This document shows positions 1-10,964 of a stretch of DNA of 64,000 bases, piece by piece. The notes under the pieces are model-generated. The model had not been told where the DNA came from. It did no database searches and saw only the letters and a list, made by a program, of their open reading frames with translations. The position numbers and the translations under genes were made by a program. Position 1 is the first letter of the stretch. The number at the start of each line of letters is the position of its first letter. Source of the DNA: Argentina anserina. Its lineage: Eukaryota; Streptophyta; Magnoliopsida; Rosales; Rosaceae. Where the stretch lies: contig NC_065875.1 in assembly GCF_933775445.1 (NCBI RefSeq), positions 4,477,001-4,541,000 of the forward strand, written 5' to 3'.

Positions 1-481
1 GAGGTAGGGAAAATAAACTTCCTTCATAACTTTGAATTCTAAATTTGTATGTATATGTTGTGATTTGTTGTGATGGTTCCCTACGTTCTGTGTTTCATGT
101 TGGTGAATATGAATGTGGTGAGCTTCAATTGGAATCGATGTCCCTGTTTGATTAATGTTCTTTGTGGAATTTAGGTGTCCACCAAGCTAGAATTCAATTA
201 TATATTCAAAATGATTACTTTTGGTTTTTTAGTTCTTATATGGAACTTGTTTGAGCATAAGTTGATCGTACTTATTCTTGAGTTTTCCAGGGGAACGAAT
301 TCTTTAGCTCATTTTGTTTTCAAATTTCTTAGTACACTACTTTGACCTATATCTACACACCATTCCTCCAGAAATTTAGTTACTGTAGTGATATATTTAT
401 ATTTCACCAAGTTCTGAGTTACTTTAAAAAGTAATTATTCTTATTTAGCTCTTAAATTCCATAGTGGTCTTATATATATAC
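1..481. other. Left-edge sequence, no gene recognised
   Basis: AT-rich sequence without a convincing ORF, splice pattern or transposon terminus. It could be an intron or a 3' flank of a gene lying outside the window, but nothing in it decides this. Confidence 0.4.
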
Positions 482-890
482 GGGGCTTTTCAGGTAAGGA
501 GGCCCTTATCTTAGCTTAAGGTACGGATTTTCATTTCTGACAAACTTTTCGATCAAGTTTTCACATCTCCACCGTGCAATATCTAGGCTATAACGTATAG
601 ATCATCTCCACAAAATTTCAGCCGATTCCACCACCGTTAAGGTACTCATAACTTCGATTTTCTACTCAAAATATGAACGGTTCAGGTTCGGCAAATTCAA
701 TACGTCCATTGGTTTTGATTAGTTTGATACCTTAACAATCATGAAATCGGCTGAAATTTTGTGGAGATGATCTATACATTATAAACTATATATTGGATGG
801 CGGAGATGTGAAAACTCGATCGAAAAGTTGATAAAAAATGAAAATCCGTACCTTAGCTTAAGGTACGGACCTCCTCACCTGAAAAGCCTT
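482..890. mobile_element. MITE copy 1 (about 410 bp, inverted-repeat element in TA repeats)
   Basis: The two halves are inverted copies of each other. The left end reads GGCTTTTCAGGTAAGGAGG and the right end reads CCTCCTCACCTGAAAAGCC. Both are followed inward by a matching stretch with motifs such as GATCATCTCCACAAAATTTC and its complement. It has no coding capacity. TA-dinucleotide runs flank it, so a TA target duplication cannot be separated from the microsatellite. Copies 2 and 3 of the same family lie at 947-1362 and 3733-4143. The superfamily is not certain; insertion into TA is compatible with Tc1/mariner-type elements, but the terminus is not the classical Stowaway one. Confidence 0.8.
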
Positions 891-946
891 ATATATATAT
901 ATATACATATATACATATGTATATATATATGTATATATATATATAT
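891..946. repeat. (TA)n microsatellite between two MITEs
   Basis: Alternating TA/TG/CA dinucleotides lie exactly between the right end of MITE copy 1 and the left end of copy 2. A similar TA run follows copy 2 at about 1364-1391 and copy 3 at about 4145-4163. Confidence 0.9.
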
Positions 947-1362
947 AAGGCTTTTCAGGTGAGGACTGAGGAGGTCCTTATCTTAGTTTAAAGTACGGAT
1001 TTTCATTTTTGACCAACTTTTCGATCGATTTTTCACATCTCCACCGTCTAATATCTAGGTTATAATGTATAGATCATCTCCACAAACGTTTAGCCGATTT
1101 CATGATCATTAAGATATCGAACTAATCAAAACCAATGGACGTATTGAATTTGTCGAACCTGAACCGTTCATATTTTGAGTAGAAAATCGAAGTTATGAGT
1201 ACCTTAACGGTTATGGAATCGGCTGAAATTTTGTGGAGATGATCTATATGTTATTACCTAGATATTTGACGCTGGAGATATGAAAACTTAATCGAAAAGT
1301 TGGTCAAAAATGAAAATCCGTATCTTAAGCTAAAATAAGGACCTCCTTATGTGAAAAGCCTT
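947..1362. mobile_element. MITE copy 2 (same family)
   Basis: Begins AAGGCTTTTCAGGTGAGGA and ends GTGAAAAGCCTT, with extended internal inverted similarity. Its right half (from about 1130) is nearly identical to the right half of copy 3, and the sequence beyond both right ends (a TA run, then the LINE fragment) also matches. That shows the right half is part of the duplicated block described under findings. Confidence 0.8.
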
Positions 1363-1363
1363 G

Positions 1364-1394
<31 letters not shown>

Positions 1395-1397
<3 letters not shown>

Positions 1398-2130
1398 ATT
1401 ACATTCTTGACAGTACATCACTAGCTTGTTGGATACATGTCTTTTTATTGAGTATGACATTGACATTCCAAGCTCTTTTTATATGTTCACCGATGCCAAA
1501 CTTTGTAAGCATTTATTCTCTTGTAAGGTGCTGTTTTATTAGAGAAAAAGGGTTTCAGGTCTAAGTCCACTAGGAAGAAGGGAGGAGGTGGAGGTAGAAG
1601 CTTTGGCAAGATTAGGAGAAGTACAAGGAGAAACCCATGTTGGGGAAATAAGGACCAAGTTGATCTTCCTGTCATTATCGACAACCACCCTGTTTTTTCT
1701 CAAGACAGAACTACTCAGATCCAAAGCACTGTGCAACAAGGTGAAGACCTCCATGAAGTTCAAATCAAAATGGATGAATAGGTTCAAGTTACAAGACATT
1801 TCCACAATCCAAATCCCCCATCTATGCGTATTGTGGAAATCTCATATGTGGAGGTGCTTCATGGCACTGGTGGCTGGCCAGGGGCAGCCATAAGGGAGGA
1901 ATGAGAATTATTTCATGTAATTGTCAAGGACTTGGATCCCTCTTGACAATTAAAGCCTTGCCGAGATTGGTGAAAAATCAAGCTCCTCAGATCATGTTTA
2001 TTATGGAAACTAGACAACATAAGTCCACGATTAGTGACTGGAAGAAGAAACTGAAGATGCACCATTTATTTGTGGTTGATCCAGTTCGAACAGGGGGCGG
2101 CCTAGGCTTGTTCTGGGACAAGTCTGTTTC
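1395..2130 (+). pseudogene. LINE (L1-type) fragment, upstream duplicate copy
   Basis: This is a near-identical duplicate of 4173-4905, with only about seven substitutions seen by eye. It carries the tail of ORF1 and the start of ORF2 at 1901 (MRIISCNCQGLGS), which is the typical N-terminus of the L1 apurinic-type endonuclease, with the METRQ motif shortly after. The reading stops matching LINE sequence after 2130, where it jumps directly into Ty3/gypsy reverse transcriptase sequence. The copy is dead: about 2.97 kb present in the downstream copy is missing here. Confidence 0.85.
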
Positions 2131-3728
2131 TATTTGGGCCTTACCGCCGACATGGTCCAACTCCTTCATGCTTATGCATACCTCTTTGCCACGCCTTCTG
2201 GGCTTTCCTCGAAGCGGGCCATTGAACACCAGATCAACCTATAGCTTGGTACATGCCCGATTCGTGTTCTGCCATACTGTTATGCACATGCCCAAAAAGA
2301 GGAACTTTAGATCCAAGTCTCGGAGATGTTAGCTTCGGGCGTCATTCGCCGAAGCTCGAGCCCCTACTCCTCACCGGTTTTACTTGTCAAAAAGAAAGAT
2401 AAAACATGGCGGTTTTGTGTTGATTATCGGCGTCTTAATGCCGTTACGATCAAGGATCGATTTCCTATACCGGTGATGGAGGAACTTTTGGATGAACTCC
2501 ATGGAGCACAATACTTTACCAAGCTTGATTTGCATTTCGGTTATCACCAAATTTGGATGCGCGAAGAGGATACACCTAAGACGACATTCTAAACTCATGA
2601 TGGCCTTTATGAGTTTGTGGTGATGGCGTTCGGATTGTGTAACACTCCGTCTACATTCCAATCCCTCATGAACTATTTGTTTGCCCATCTACTCCATAAG
2701 TCCATCCTTGTTTTTTTCTACGATATTTTAATTTTCAGTCCAGATTTCACTAGTCATTTGCGGCATGTTCAAGAGGCTTTCGAATTTTTGCGGACTAATA
2801 CACTATTTGTTAAGTTGTCCAAATTTTCTATAGCCCAGCACAAAGTGGAATACTTGGGTCACATTGTATCTTCTCAGGGTGTGGCTATGGACCCCGCGAA
2901 AAGTGCAATCCATTAGAGAATGGCCCAAACTGAAAACAGTGAAGGCATTGCGGGGCTTCCTCGGACTGGCTAGGTTTTACCGCCAGTTCATTCGCTTATT
3001 TGGCCTGATAGCAGCCCCTATTACGGCAATGCTCCGCCGTGACAACTTCCATTGGACTGCAGAGTCGGAGTGAGCCTTCTCTCGGTTGAAAGAGGCCATC
3101 ATATCGGTGCCGGTCCTCGCCCTTCCAGATTTTTCATGGCCTTTTACCATTGAAACCGATGCTAGTGGTGGTGGTATCGATGTGGTGCTGCAACAGCAAG
3201 GCCACCCCGTGGTCTTTTTTAGCAAGACTTTGTCAGAGAAACATCATGCTCAGTCCACCTATGAGCGTGAGATGTATGCCATCATGTTTGCAATTGAAAA
3301 ATGGCGGCCTTACTTGATTGGAAATTCTTTCACCATCCTCACGGACCACAAGCCATTAAAGAGTATGATGGATTAGAGAGTAACGACACCGGTTCAACAC
3401 AAATGGGTGGCCAAGCTGCTTGAGTACAATTATACTATAGAGTATAAGGCTGGTTCGACTAACACGGTTCCTGATCTCTTGTCTGGGCGCCATGAACTGC
3501 TCAGCATTACCACGGCCTCTGCACTATTATTTAATTCTGTCTCCCAAATCGATGGTGCTTGTTCAAGAGATGTAGCAGCTCAGCGTCTTATCCAGGCTCT
3601 TCATTCACCCAATCCCCCCAAGAACTTTGAGCTTCGTTGTGGCCGTTTATTCCATCATGGACACATTTACACACCAAAATCATCAGATTGGAGAGCCAAG
3701 GTGTTGTATGAGTTTCATGGGTCTCTAT
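2131..3728 (+). pseudogene. Ty3/gypsy pol fragment (RT-RNase H), upstream duplicate copy
   Basis: Matches 7874-9471 almost base for base. It encodes the RT palm ([20 protein letters not shown], then [11 protein letters not shown]), the RT thumb region and RNase H (TIETDASGGGIDVVLQQQG, then LTDHKPLKSMMD). The in-frame TAA at 2590-2592 after KTTF and the frameshift near 2900 are shared with the downstream copy. The TAG at 3374-3376 is private, because the other copy has CAG there. The catalytic strand reads FFYDILIFS, so the usual second aspartate motif is degraded. It ends abruptly at MITE copy 3. Confidence 0.9.
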
Positions 3729-3732
3729 ATAT

Positions 3733-4143
3733 ATAAGGCTTTTCAGGTGAGGAGGTCCGTACCTTAAGCTAAGGTACGGATTTTCATTTTTTATCAACTT
3801 TTCGATCGAGTTTTCACATATCCACCGTCCAATATATAGTTTATAATGTATAGATCATCTCCACAAAATTTCAGCCGATTTCATGATCGTTAAGATATCG
3901 AACTAATCAAAACCAATGGACGTATTGAATTTGCCGAACCTGAACCGTTCATATTTTGAGTAGAAAATCGAAGTTATGAGTACCTTAACGGTTATGGAAT
4001 CGGCTGAAATTTTGTGGAGATGATCTATATGTTATTACCTAGATATTTGACGGTGGAGATATGAAAACTTAATCGAAAAGTTGGTCAAAAATGAAAATCC
4101 GTATCTTAAGCTAAAATAAGGACCTCCTTATGTGAAAAGCCTT
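3733..4143. mobile_element. MITE copy 3 (chimeric arms)
   Basis: Full inverted-repeat element from AAGGCTTTTCAGGTGAGGAG to GTGAAAAGCCTT. Its left arm matches the reverse complement of the right arm of copy 1 (same GTACCTTAAGCTAAGGTACG block). Its right arm and the following TA run match copy 2. It sits between the truncated gypsy fragment and the second LINE copy. Confidence 0.8.
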
Positions 4144-4675
4144 GTATATATATATATATATATACACACATAATTACATTCTTGACAGTACATCACTAGG
4201 TTGTTGGATACATGTCTTTTTATTGAGTATGACATTGACATTCCAAGCTCTTTTTATATGTTCACCGATGCCAAACTTTGTAAGCATTTATTCTCTTGTA
4301 AGGTGCTGTTTTATAAGAGAAAAAGGGTTTCAGGTCTAAGTCTACTAGGAAGAAGGGAGGAGGTGGAGGTAGCAGCTTTGGCAAGATTAGGAGAAGTACA
4401 AGGAGAAACCCATGTTGGGGAAATAAGGACCAAGCTGATCTTCCTGTCATTATCGACAACCACCCTGTTTTTTCTCAAGACAGAACTACTCAGATCCAAA
4501 GCACTGTGCAACAAGGTGAAGACCTCCATGAAGTTCAAATCAAAATGGATGAATAGGTTCAAGTTACAAGACATTTCCACAATCCAAATCCCCCATCTAT
4601 GCGTATTGTGGAAATCTCATATGTGGAGGTGCTTCATGGCTCTGGTGGCTGGCCAGGGGCAGCCATAAGGGAGGA

Positions 4676-5646
4676 ATGAGAATTATTTCATGTAATTGTC
4701 AAGGACTTGGATCCCTCTTGACAATTAAAGCCTTGCCGAGATTGGTGAAAAATCAAGCTCCTCAGATCATGTTTATTATGGAAACTAGACAACATAAGTC
4801 CACGATTAGTGACTGGAAGAAGAAACTGAAGATGCACCATTTATTTGTGGTTGATCCAGTTCGAACAGGGGGCGGCCTAGGCTTGTTCTGGGACAAGTCT
4901 GTTTCAGTGAAGGTTTTTAATTTCTCTGTCAATTTCATAGATGCTGATGTTGTCTTTGCAGATGGTTTTGCTTGTCAAATCACTTTTATGTATGGAAATC
5001 CTCATGAGAATGAGAAAAGACGTTTTGGCACTACATGACTAGTCTCTTCAGCCCTAGATCAGTTGCTTGGCTCTGTCTGGGTGATTTTAACGAAATCAAA
5101 TGGTCTTTTGAAAAATGGGGTGGATCCCCGCAGGACATTTGGATAAACTGTTTTAGGCTTTCATTAACAATGCTCAGCTGAGGGACTTGAATTTCCAAGG
5201 ACCTGAGTTCACTTGGTTTGCAATCAGAAATGGCAGAGTCTATATGAAAGAAAGGCTTGATAGAGCAATGTCAAATGTCAGTTGGAGTATTAAGCAAGAT
5301 CGAAAAGACTCAAGTATTCCATCTTCCCAAAATTGGTTCTGATCACAGACCTATTTTAGTTGATACAAGGCCAATAGAATGCAGAGGTAGATCAATTTTT
5401 CGGTTCGAACAATTATGGAATGCACATGATGAGTGTATTGATGTAGTTCAGAATGCGTGGAACAATGCTCATTCTCATGGTCCGATGAAGTCTTGGGCAG
5501 CAAAGCTTGGCTCAGTGAGCTCAGCTCTAATTTCATGGAGCAAAACTCCTTTTCCAAATTCCAATGCGCAGGTTCGCAGCTTACTGAGAGATATTGAAAA
5601 CTTATGCAACTCCAAGGAGGTAGATGCCGCTCCCCAACTTGCTTAG
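4676..5646 (+). pseudogene. LINE ORF2, endonuclease region (broken)
   Basis: ORF2 opens with MRIISCNCQGLGS and continues through FIMETRQ and GGGLGLFWDKSV, typical of the endonuclease/exonuclease/phosphatase fold of plant L1 ORF2. The last codons of ORF1 (AAIREE, then TGA) overlap the ORF2 start as ATGA at 4676-4679, in a separate frame. The frame breaks near 5036. LINE sequence resumes in other frames, including LPKIGSDHRPILVDT around 5320-5370, which contains the conserved SDHRPI catalytic motif of these endonucleases. No intact enzyme is encoded. Confidence 0.85.
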
Positions 5647-5690
5647 TTAACTGATGACATCTCAAAATTGTGGACCCAAGATGAGATTTA

Positions 5691-7547
5691 TTGGAGGCAG
5701 CGGTCTCAGATCAATTGGCCTTAATTAGATATATAAAAAATTTCCATCAAACAACTCTGCATCTCAGAAGCTGCAACAAGATTCTTTGTATCAAAGAGGA
5801 AAATGGAAGATGGATTCAGAATGAGAAAGGGATCACCAACCACTTCTTAAATTATTTTAAATCTATCGCCATCTCTTCAGGCCTCCAACTATGGCATGAA
5901 GTACTGGATTTCATAGATCATGTTGTAACTCCTGAGATGAATGTGGCCCTTGACGCTCCTATCACCATTGATGAAGTTAAGAGGGTTGTTTTTGATCTCA
6001 GAGCCTTTACAGCTCTGGGTCCGGATGGCTACTCTAGAGTTTTCTATCAACACCACTGGAATATTGTACAAGAAGTGGTCCATGCATCAGCGGTTAATCA
6101 TCATAGCACTAAGGATCTTCTTCATGTTCTCAATCAAACTCACATAGCACTGATTCCAAAGATTCAAAATCCCTCCCTGGCGTCTTAATTCAGACTTATT
6201 GTATTGTGTAACTTCTCGTACAAGATTCTCTCCAAGGTCATTGCAAACAGGCTCAAAACCTTCATGCCGCCCTCATTTCATCCAATCAATCAGCTTTTGT
6301 GCAAGATAGGCTCATTTAAGACAAGGTGATGATAGCTCATGAAGTCTACCATTATCTGAAATTGCAAAAATCAGGCCAAGACGGATACTTTGGTTTGAAA
6401 CTTGATATGAACAAGGCATACGACCGTGTTGAATGGAACTTCTTGGAGTATGCATTGTCAAGACTTGGTTTTAGTAACTCCTGAATTCGATTGGTGATGT
6501 CATGCAGTAGATCAGTCTCATACTCCATTCTTCTAAATGGTAAGCCTAGAAACTAGTTTAAGCCTTCTTGTGGATTAAGACAAGGTGACCCTCTGTCACA
6601 TTTCTTATTTCTCTTTGTCAATGACGTATTGTCCAAGATGTTGATCAAATCCACCGAAAATGGAATGATTCATCCTTTGAGGGTATGTCCAAGGCAAATC
6701 CTAGTCAGTCACCTCGTCTTTGCTGACGACTCAGTGTTCTTTTAGAAAGCAACTTTGGAAAATTACTCTCACCTCTCACACATTATCAACACTTTTTGCC
6801 ACTCTTTTGGTCAGCGGATTAACAATGAAAAGTCCTCATTGTTCTTCAGCCCTAACACCAACCCTTTCACTGTGGAGTATGTTAGTTCGGCTCTCAATAT
6901 GAAAGTGGTTAATGACCCTGGAAGATACCTAGGCCTACCTACTACCTGGGGAAGGTCAAAACAGAAGGCTCTTCAGTTTGTTAAAGATGCAATCAAGTCG
7001 AAAGTATCAGGTTGGAAGCAATCAATGATGAATTTGGCATGAAAAGAAGTTTTTATCAAATCGGTAGCAAATGCTATCCCAACGTAAACAATGGCTTGCT
7101 TTACATTCCCTCAGTCGACTTGCAAGGAGCTAAACTCTATTCTCAGTGACTTTTGGTGGGGATCAAAATCCAAAACAGGCATTCACTGGAAATCATGGGA
7201 AGCTCTTGGACTCCCAAAAGCGGATGGTGGTAGAGGTTTCAGGAATTTTCAAGATTTCAACAGAGCACTCTTAGCTAAACAAGTTGGAGGCTATCACTAA
7301 CCCTCAGTCTTTTTGCGCACAAGTAATTCAACAGCTTCATTACCCCGATACTACTTTAATGGAAGCTAGGAAGGACTCTAATCCATCATGGGTTTGGACT
7401 AGCCTCCTTGAATGTCGTACTCTTGTCAAACATGGGGCGATGTGGAGTGTGAGTAATGGTGAATCAGTTAACTTATGGTCGGACCCTTGGATCCCAAAAT
7501 CCCCCCCCCCCCTCTTTTCTCTCTGGATCCAAGTAAAAAGCATCTGA
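5691..7547 (+). pseudogene. LINE ORF2, reverse transcriptase region (broken)
   Basis: RT motifs are readable across frames: ALGPDGYSRVFYQHHW (about 6017-6060), FGLKLDMNKAYDRVEW (about 6390-6437), CGLRQGDPLSHFLFLFVND (about 6570-6625) and the catalytic VFADDSVFF at about 6715-6740. Next come RYLGLPTTWGRSK (about 6925) and the start of the zf-RVT linker (NLWSDPWIPK, about 7470-7500). Stop codons lie between most of these blocks. The catalytic FADD is intact, but the frame is not continuous, so no functional enzyme is expected. Confidence 0.88.
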
Positions 7548-8068
7548 ATACAACCGCTTCGGGTCATCAGTTGAATCCAACCAGAGTGGTTCACAATGTG
7601 CTGATGCAACTACAATCTTATCAATTCTCGGGCACTTTTCCACTCCTTGATGGAGGGATGTGACTTGGTTCTCGGTGCTCCATGGCTCAGCACTTTGGGT
7701 TTCATTGGTTGGCATTCTGCCGATAAGATTATGATATTCTTTGTTGAGGGAAGCGGTATGTGTTGCAGGGTTTCAATTCCAGTCCCTCCGGTGTTCACGT
7801 TGAGCTCCTTGCCTTGGTGGAAGCAGAGCACACCCATAACCCTCTCCCAGCGACCGTGAAGACATCTCTAAGCTATTTGAGCCTTCCCGCCGACATGGTC
7901 CAACTCCTTCATGCTTATGCATACCTCTTTGCCACGCCTTCTGGGCTTTCCTCGAAGCGGGCCATTGAACACCAGATCAACCTATAGCTTGGTACATGCC
8001 CGATTCGTGTTCTGCCATACTGTTATGCACATGCCCAAAAAGAGGAACTTTAGATCCAAGTCTCGGAG

Positions 8069-9647
8069 ATGTTAGCTTCGGGCGTCATTCGCCGAAGCTC
8101 GAGCCCCTACTCCTCACCGGTTTTACTTGTCAAAAAGAAAGATAAAACATGGCGGTTTTGTGTTGATTATCGGCGTCTTAATGCCGTTACGATCAAGGAT
8201 CGATTTCCTATACCGGTGATGGAGGAACTTTTGGATGAACTCCATGGAGCACAATACTTTACCAAGCTTGATTTGCATTTCGGTTATCACCAAATTTGGA
8301 TGCGCGAAGAGGATACACCTAAGACGACATTCTAAACTCATGATGGCCTTTATGAGTTTGTGGTGATGGCGTTCGGATTGTGTAACACTCCGTCTACATT
8401 CCAATCCCTCATGAACTATTTGTTTGCCCATCTACTCCATAAGTCCATCCTTGTTTTTTTCTACGATATTTTAATTTTCAGTCCAGATTTCACTAGTCAT
8501 TTGCGGCATGTTCAAGAGGCTTTCGAATTTTTGCGGACTAATACACTATTTGTTAAGTTGTCCAAATTTTCTATAGCCCAGCACAAAGTGGAATACTTGG
8601 GTCACATTGTATCTTCTCAGGGTGTGGCTATGGATCCCGCGAAAAGTGCAATCCATTAAAGAATGGCCCAAACCGAAAACAGTGAAGGCATTGCGGGGCT
8701 TCCTCGGACTGGCTAGGTTTTACCGCCAGTTCATTCGCTCATTTGGCCTGATAGCAGCCCCTATTACGGCAATGCTCCGCCGTGACAACTTCCATTGGAC
8801 TGCAGAGTCGGAGTGAGCCTTCTCTCGGTTGAAAGAGGCCATCATATCGGTGCCGGTCCTCGCCCTTCCAGATTTTTCATGGCCTTTTACCATTGAAACC
8901 GATGCTAGTGGTGGTGGTATCGATGTGGTGCTGCAACAGCAAGGCCACCCCGTGCTCTTTTTTAGCAAGACTTTGTCAGAGAAACATCAAGCTCAGTCCA
9001 CCTATGAGCGTGAGATGTATGCCATCATGTTTGCAATTGAAAAATGGCGGCCTTACTTGATTGGAAATTCTTTCACCATCCTCACGGACCACAAGCCATT
9101 AAAGAGTATGATGGATCAGAGAGTAACGATACCGGTTCAACACAAATGGGTGGCCAAGCTGCTTGAGTACAATTATACTATAGAGTATAAGGCTGGTTCG
9201 ACTAACACGGTTCCTGATCTCTTGTCTGGGCGCCATGAACTGCTCAGCATTACCACGGCCTCTGCACTATTATTTAATTCTGTCTCCCAAATCGATGGTG
9301 CTTGTTCAAGAGATGTAGCAGCTCAGCGTCTTATCCAGGCTCTTCATTCACCCAATCCCCCCAAGAACTTTGAGCTTCGTTGTGGCCGTTTATTCCATCA
9401 TGGACACATTTACACACCAAAATCATCAGATTGGAGAGCCAAGGTGTTGTATGAGTTTCATGGGTCTCTATTGGCAGGTCACTCGGGTTATCTCCGGACT
9501 CTAACTCGCCTACACCGCAACTTCTCTTGGCCGGGGATGCGAAAGGATGTGAAGTTGTTTGTTGCTTTCTGTGACGTGTGCCAACGGCAAAAACCTGAAT
9601 CCATCCGCTCACCGGGCTTGTTACAACCGCTGTCAATTCCTAAATAA
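8069..9647 (+). pseudogene. Ty3/gypsy RT, RNase H and integrase zinc finger (broken)
   Basis: RT begins [18 protein letters not shown]. The TAA at 8333-8335 interrupts it after KTTF, and a frameshift follows at about 8660. RNase H from 8829 has the ETDASGGG and TDHKPLK motifs and is open to 9647. That open frame includes the integrase HHCC finger (HSGYLRTLTRLH, then CDVCQRQKPES). The RT catalytic strand is FFYDILIFS, in which the first aspartate of the usual pair is replaced by tyrosine. The two RT lesions are shared with the 2131-3728 copy. Confidence 0.9.
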
Positions 9648-9665
9648 AAGTGGGAAGACATATCG

Positions 9666-10822
9666 ATGGATTTTGTGGAAGGCCTTCCCCTATCTAATGG
9701 CTTCAATTCTATAATGGTTTTCGTGGATCGCCTCACAAAGTATGCACATTTTGTTCTCTTGACTCACCCTTTCACTGCTTCATCCATTGTAGACACCTTC
9801 ACCCGTCATATTTTCCGGCTTCATGGCATGCCACGTCGCATTGTGAGTGATCGAGACCTGGTGTTTCTGTCTAAGTTTTGGTCTGCCTTTTTCAAGCTTC
9901 AAGGTACTACTCTTTGTCACAATTCTACTTACCACCCGCAAAGTGATGGCCAATCCGAAGTTGTCAACCGTTCGTTGGAGCAATACCTTTGTTGTTTCAT
10001 CATGAACGAACCGGCAAAGTGGCGGTCACTATTGCATTGGGCAGAGTGGTGGTTGAACACCTCTTACCACTCCGCAATCTAGATGTCGTCGTTCCAGGCA
10101 CTTTATGTATACCCTCCGTCGATAGTGGAATCTTACCTTCCAGGCAATACCAATGTGTCCAAAGAGCTCACTGAGAGGGACACACTCCTTCACTCTCTAC
10201 GGTCTACTTTGACTGAGGCACAAAAGAGGATGAAGCAAATGGCTGCTAAGCGGCATACGGAGCGTGAGTTTAATGCAGGGGATTGGGTGTTTCTCAAATT
10301 ACAGCCTTACCGACAAAAATCATTGATCAAACGCCACTCTAACAAGCTGGCTCCAAGTATTTTGGTCCGTTTCGGGTGCTGCAGCGCATTGGGTCAGTGG
10401 CTTATAAGCTTGAGCTGCCTCCTCATTCTAAACTACACCCTGTGTTTCATGCCTCTCTGCTCAAACGGCGTGTCGGTGATGACACTCCAACTTCTGGCAC
10501 TTTGCCTCAATTTGATGATGCTGGACAGATCATATGGGAACCATTGAGGGTGTTAGACATGGGATACCGCACTCACAAGAAGAAAACAATTACTACATGG
10601 CTGGTACAATGGCGTGGTCACCTATCTAGGCTTTGCTACGTGAGGACAGGTCGCGTCTCAAAGGGGGGAGTAGTTGTTGGACTCAGCCTACTTTACTATT
10701 TTGTATCTACATCCAGAGAGCTAGTTTCTACACCATCAGGAGTTTATGCTACTTTCGTATTTCATTTCCAGCTATGTACTGCCAGGTATGGCCTTGTCCT
10801 TTTGCTTAACATCTCATCCTAA
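9666..10822 (+). pseudogene. Ty3/gypsy integrase core and chromodomain-like tail (broken)
   Basis: Integrase core: SIMVFVDRLTKYAHFVL (first Asp), RRIVSDRDLVFLSKFW (second Asp) and YHPQSDGQSEVVNRSLEQYL (Glu). The DDE residues are therefore present. A TAG at 10081-10083 interrupts the frame after HSAI. Downstream the GPY/F-like region and YKLELPPHSKLHPVFHASLL lead into a chromodomain-like segment (TTWLVQWRGH). A frameshift separates the last two blocks. Confidence 0.88.
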
Positions 10823-10895
10823 CATCTTGGTCATTTATATGTAATGCATTCTCTCATTTGGGAGGTATCTATGAAATGAACAACTTTTGAAACTC

Positions 10896-10943
<48 letters not shown>

Positions 10944-10954
10944 AACCCTGTGCA
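10675..10954 (+). repeat. Probable 3' LTR of the nested gypsy element
   Basis: Non-coding sequence between the polypurine tract and the point where LINE coding resumes. It starts TGTTGGACTCAGCC and includes a (TC)n tract at about 10893-10944. No second LTR exists in the window to confirm the limits, so the end is placed only by the return of LINE sequence. Confidence 0.5.
10893..10944. repeat. (CT)n microsatellite
   Basis: A run of CT dinucleotides of about 50 bp with few interruptions, inside the putative gypsy LTR. Confidence 0.9.
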
Positions 10955-10964
10955 CTCACCATAT

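Larger units (their letters stand above)
7601..10954 (+). mobile_element. Ty3/gypsy (chromovirus-like) element nested in the LINE, 5'-truncated
   Basis: Starts abruptly in the protease C-terminus (CDLVLGAPWLSTLG, about 7660-7700) and runs in order through RT, RNase H, integrase zinc finger, integrase core and a chromodomain-like tail (WLVQWRGH, about 10600). There is no gag, primer-binding site or 5' LTR. A polypurine tract AAAGGGGGGAG (10660-10670) precedes TGTTGG at 10675, which marks the likely start of the 3' LTR. LINE coding resumes at about 10957 (HIDWESNSW). The domain order PR-RT-RH-INT-chromodomain is that of chromoviruses. The exact right boundary is uncertain. Confidence 0.85.

Noticed and set aside
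1361..1564. ORF starting with a run of Tyr-Ile codons
   Set aside because: It is translation of the TA microsatellite running into LINE sequence; the same artefact recurs at 4142.
4201..4668. 155-codon ORF before LINE ORF2
   Set aside because: It starts from TTG and runs in a frame different from the LINE ORF1 tail (KSTRKKGGGG...AAIREE), so it is not the real ORF1.
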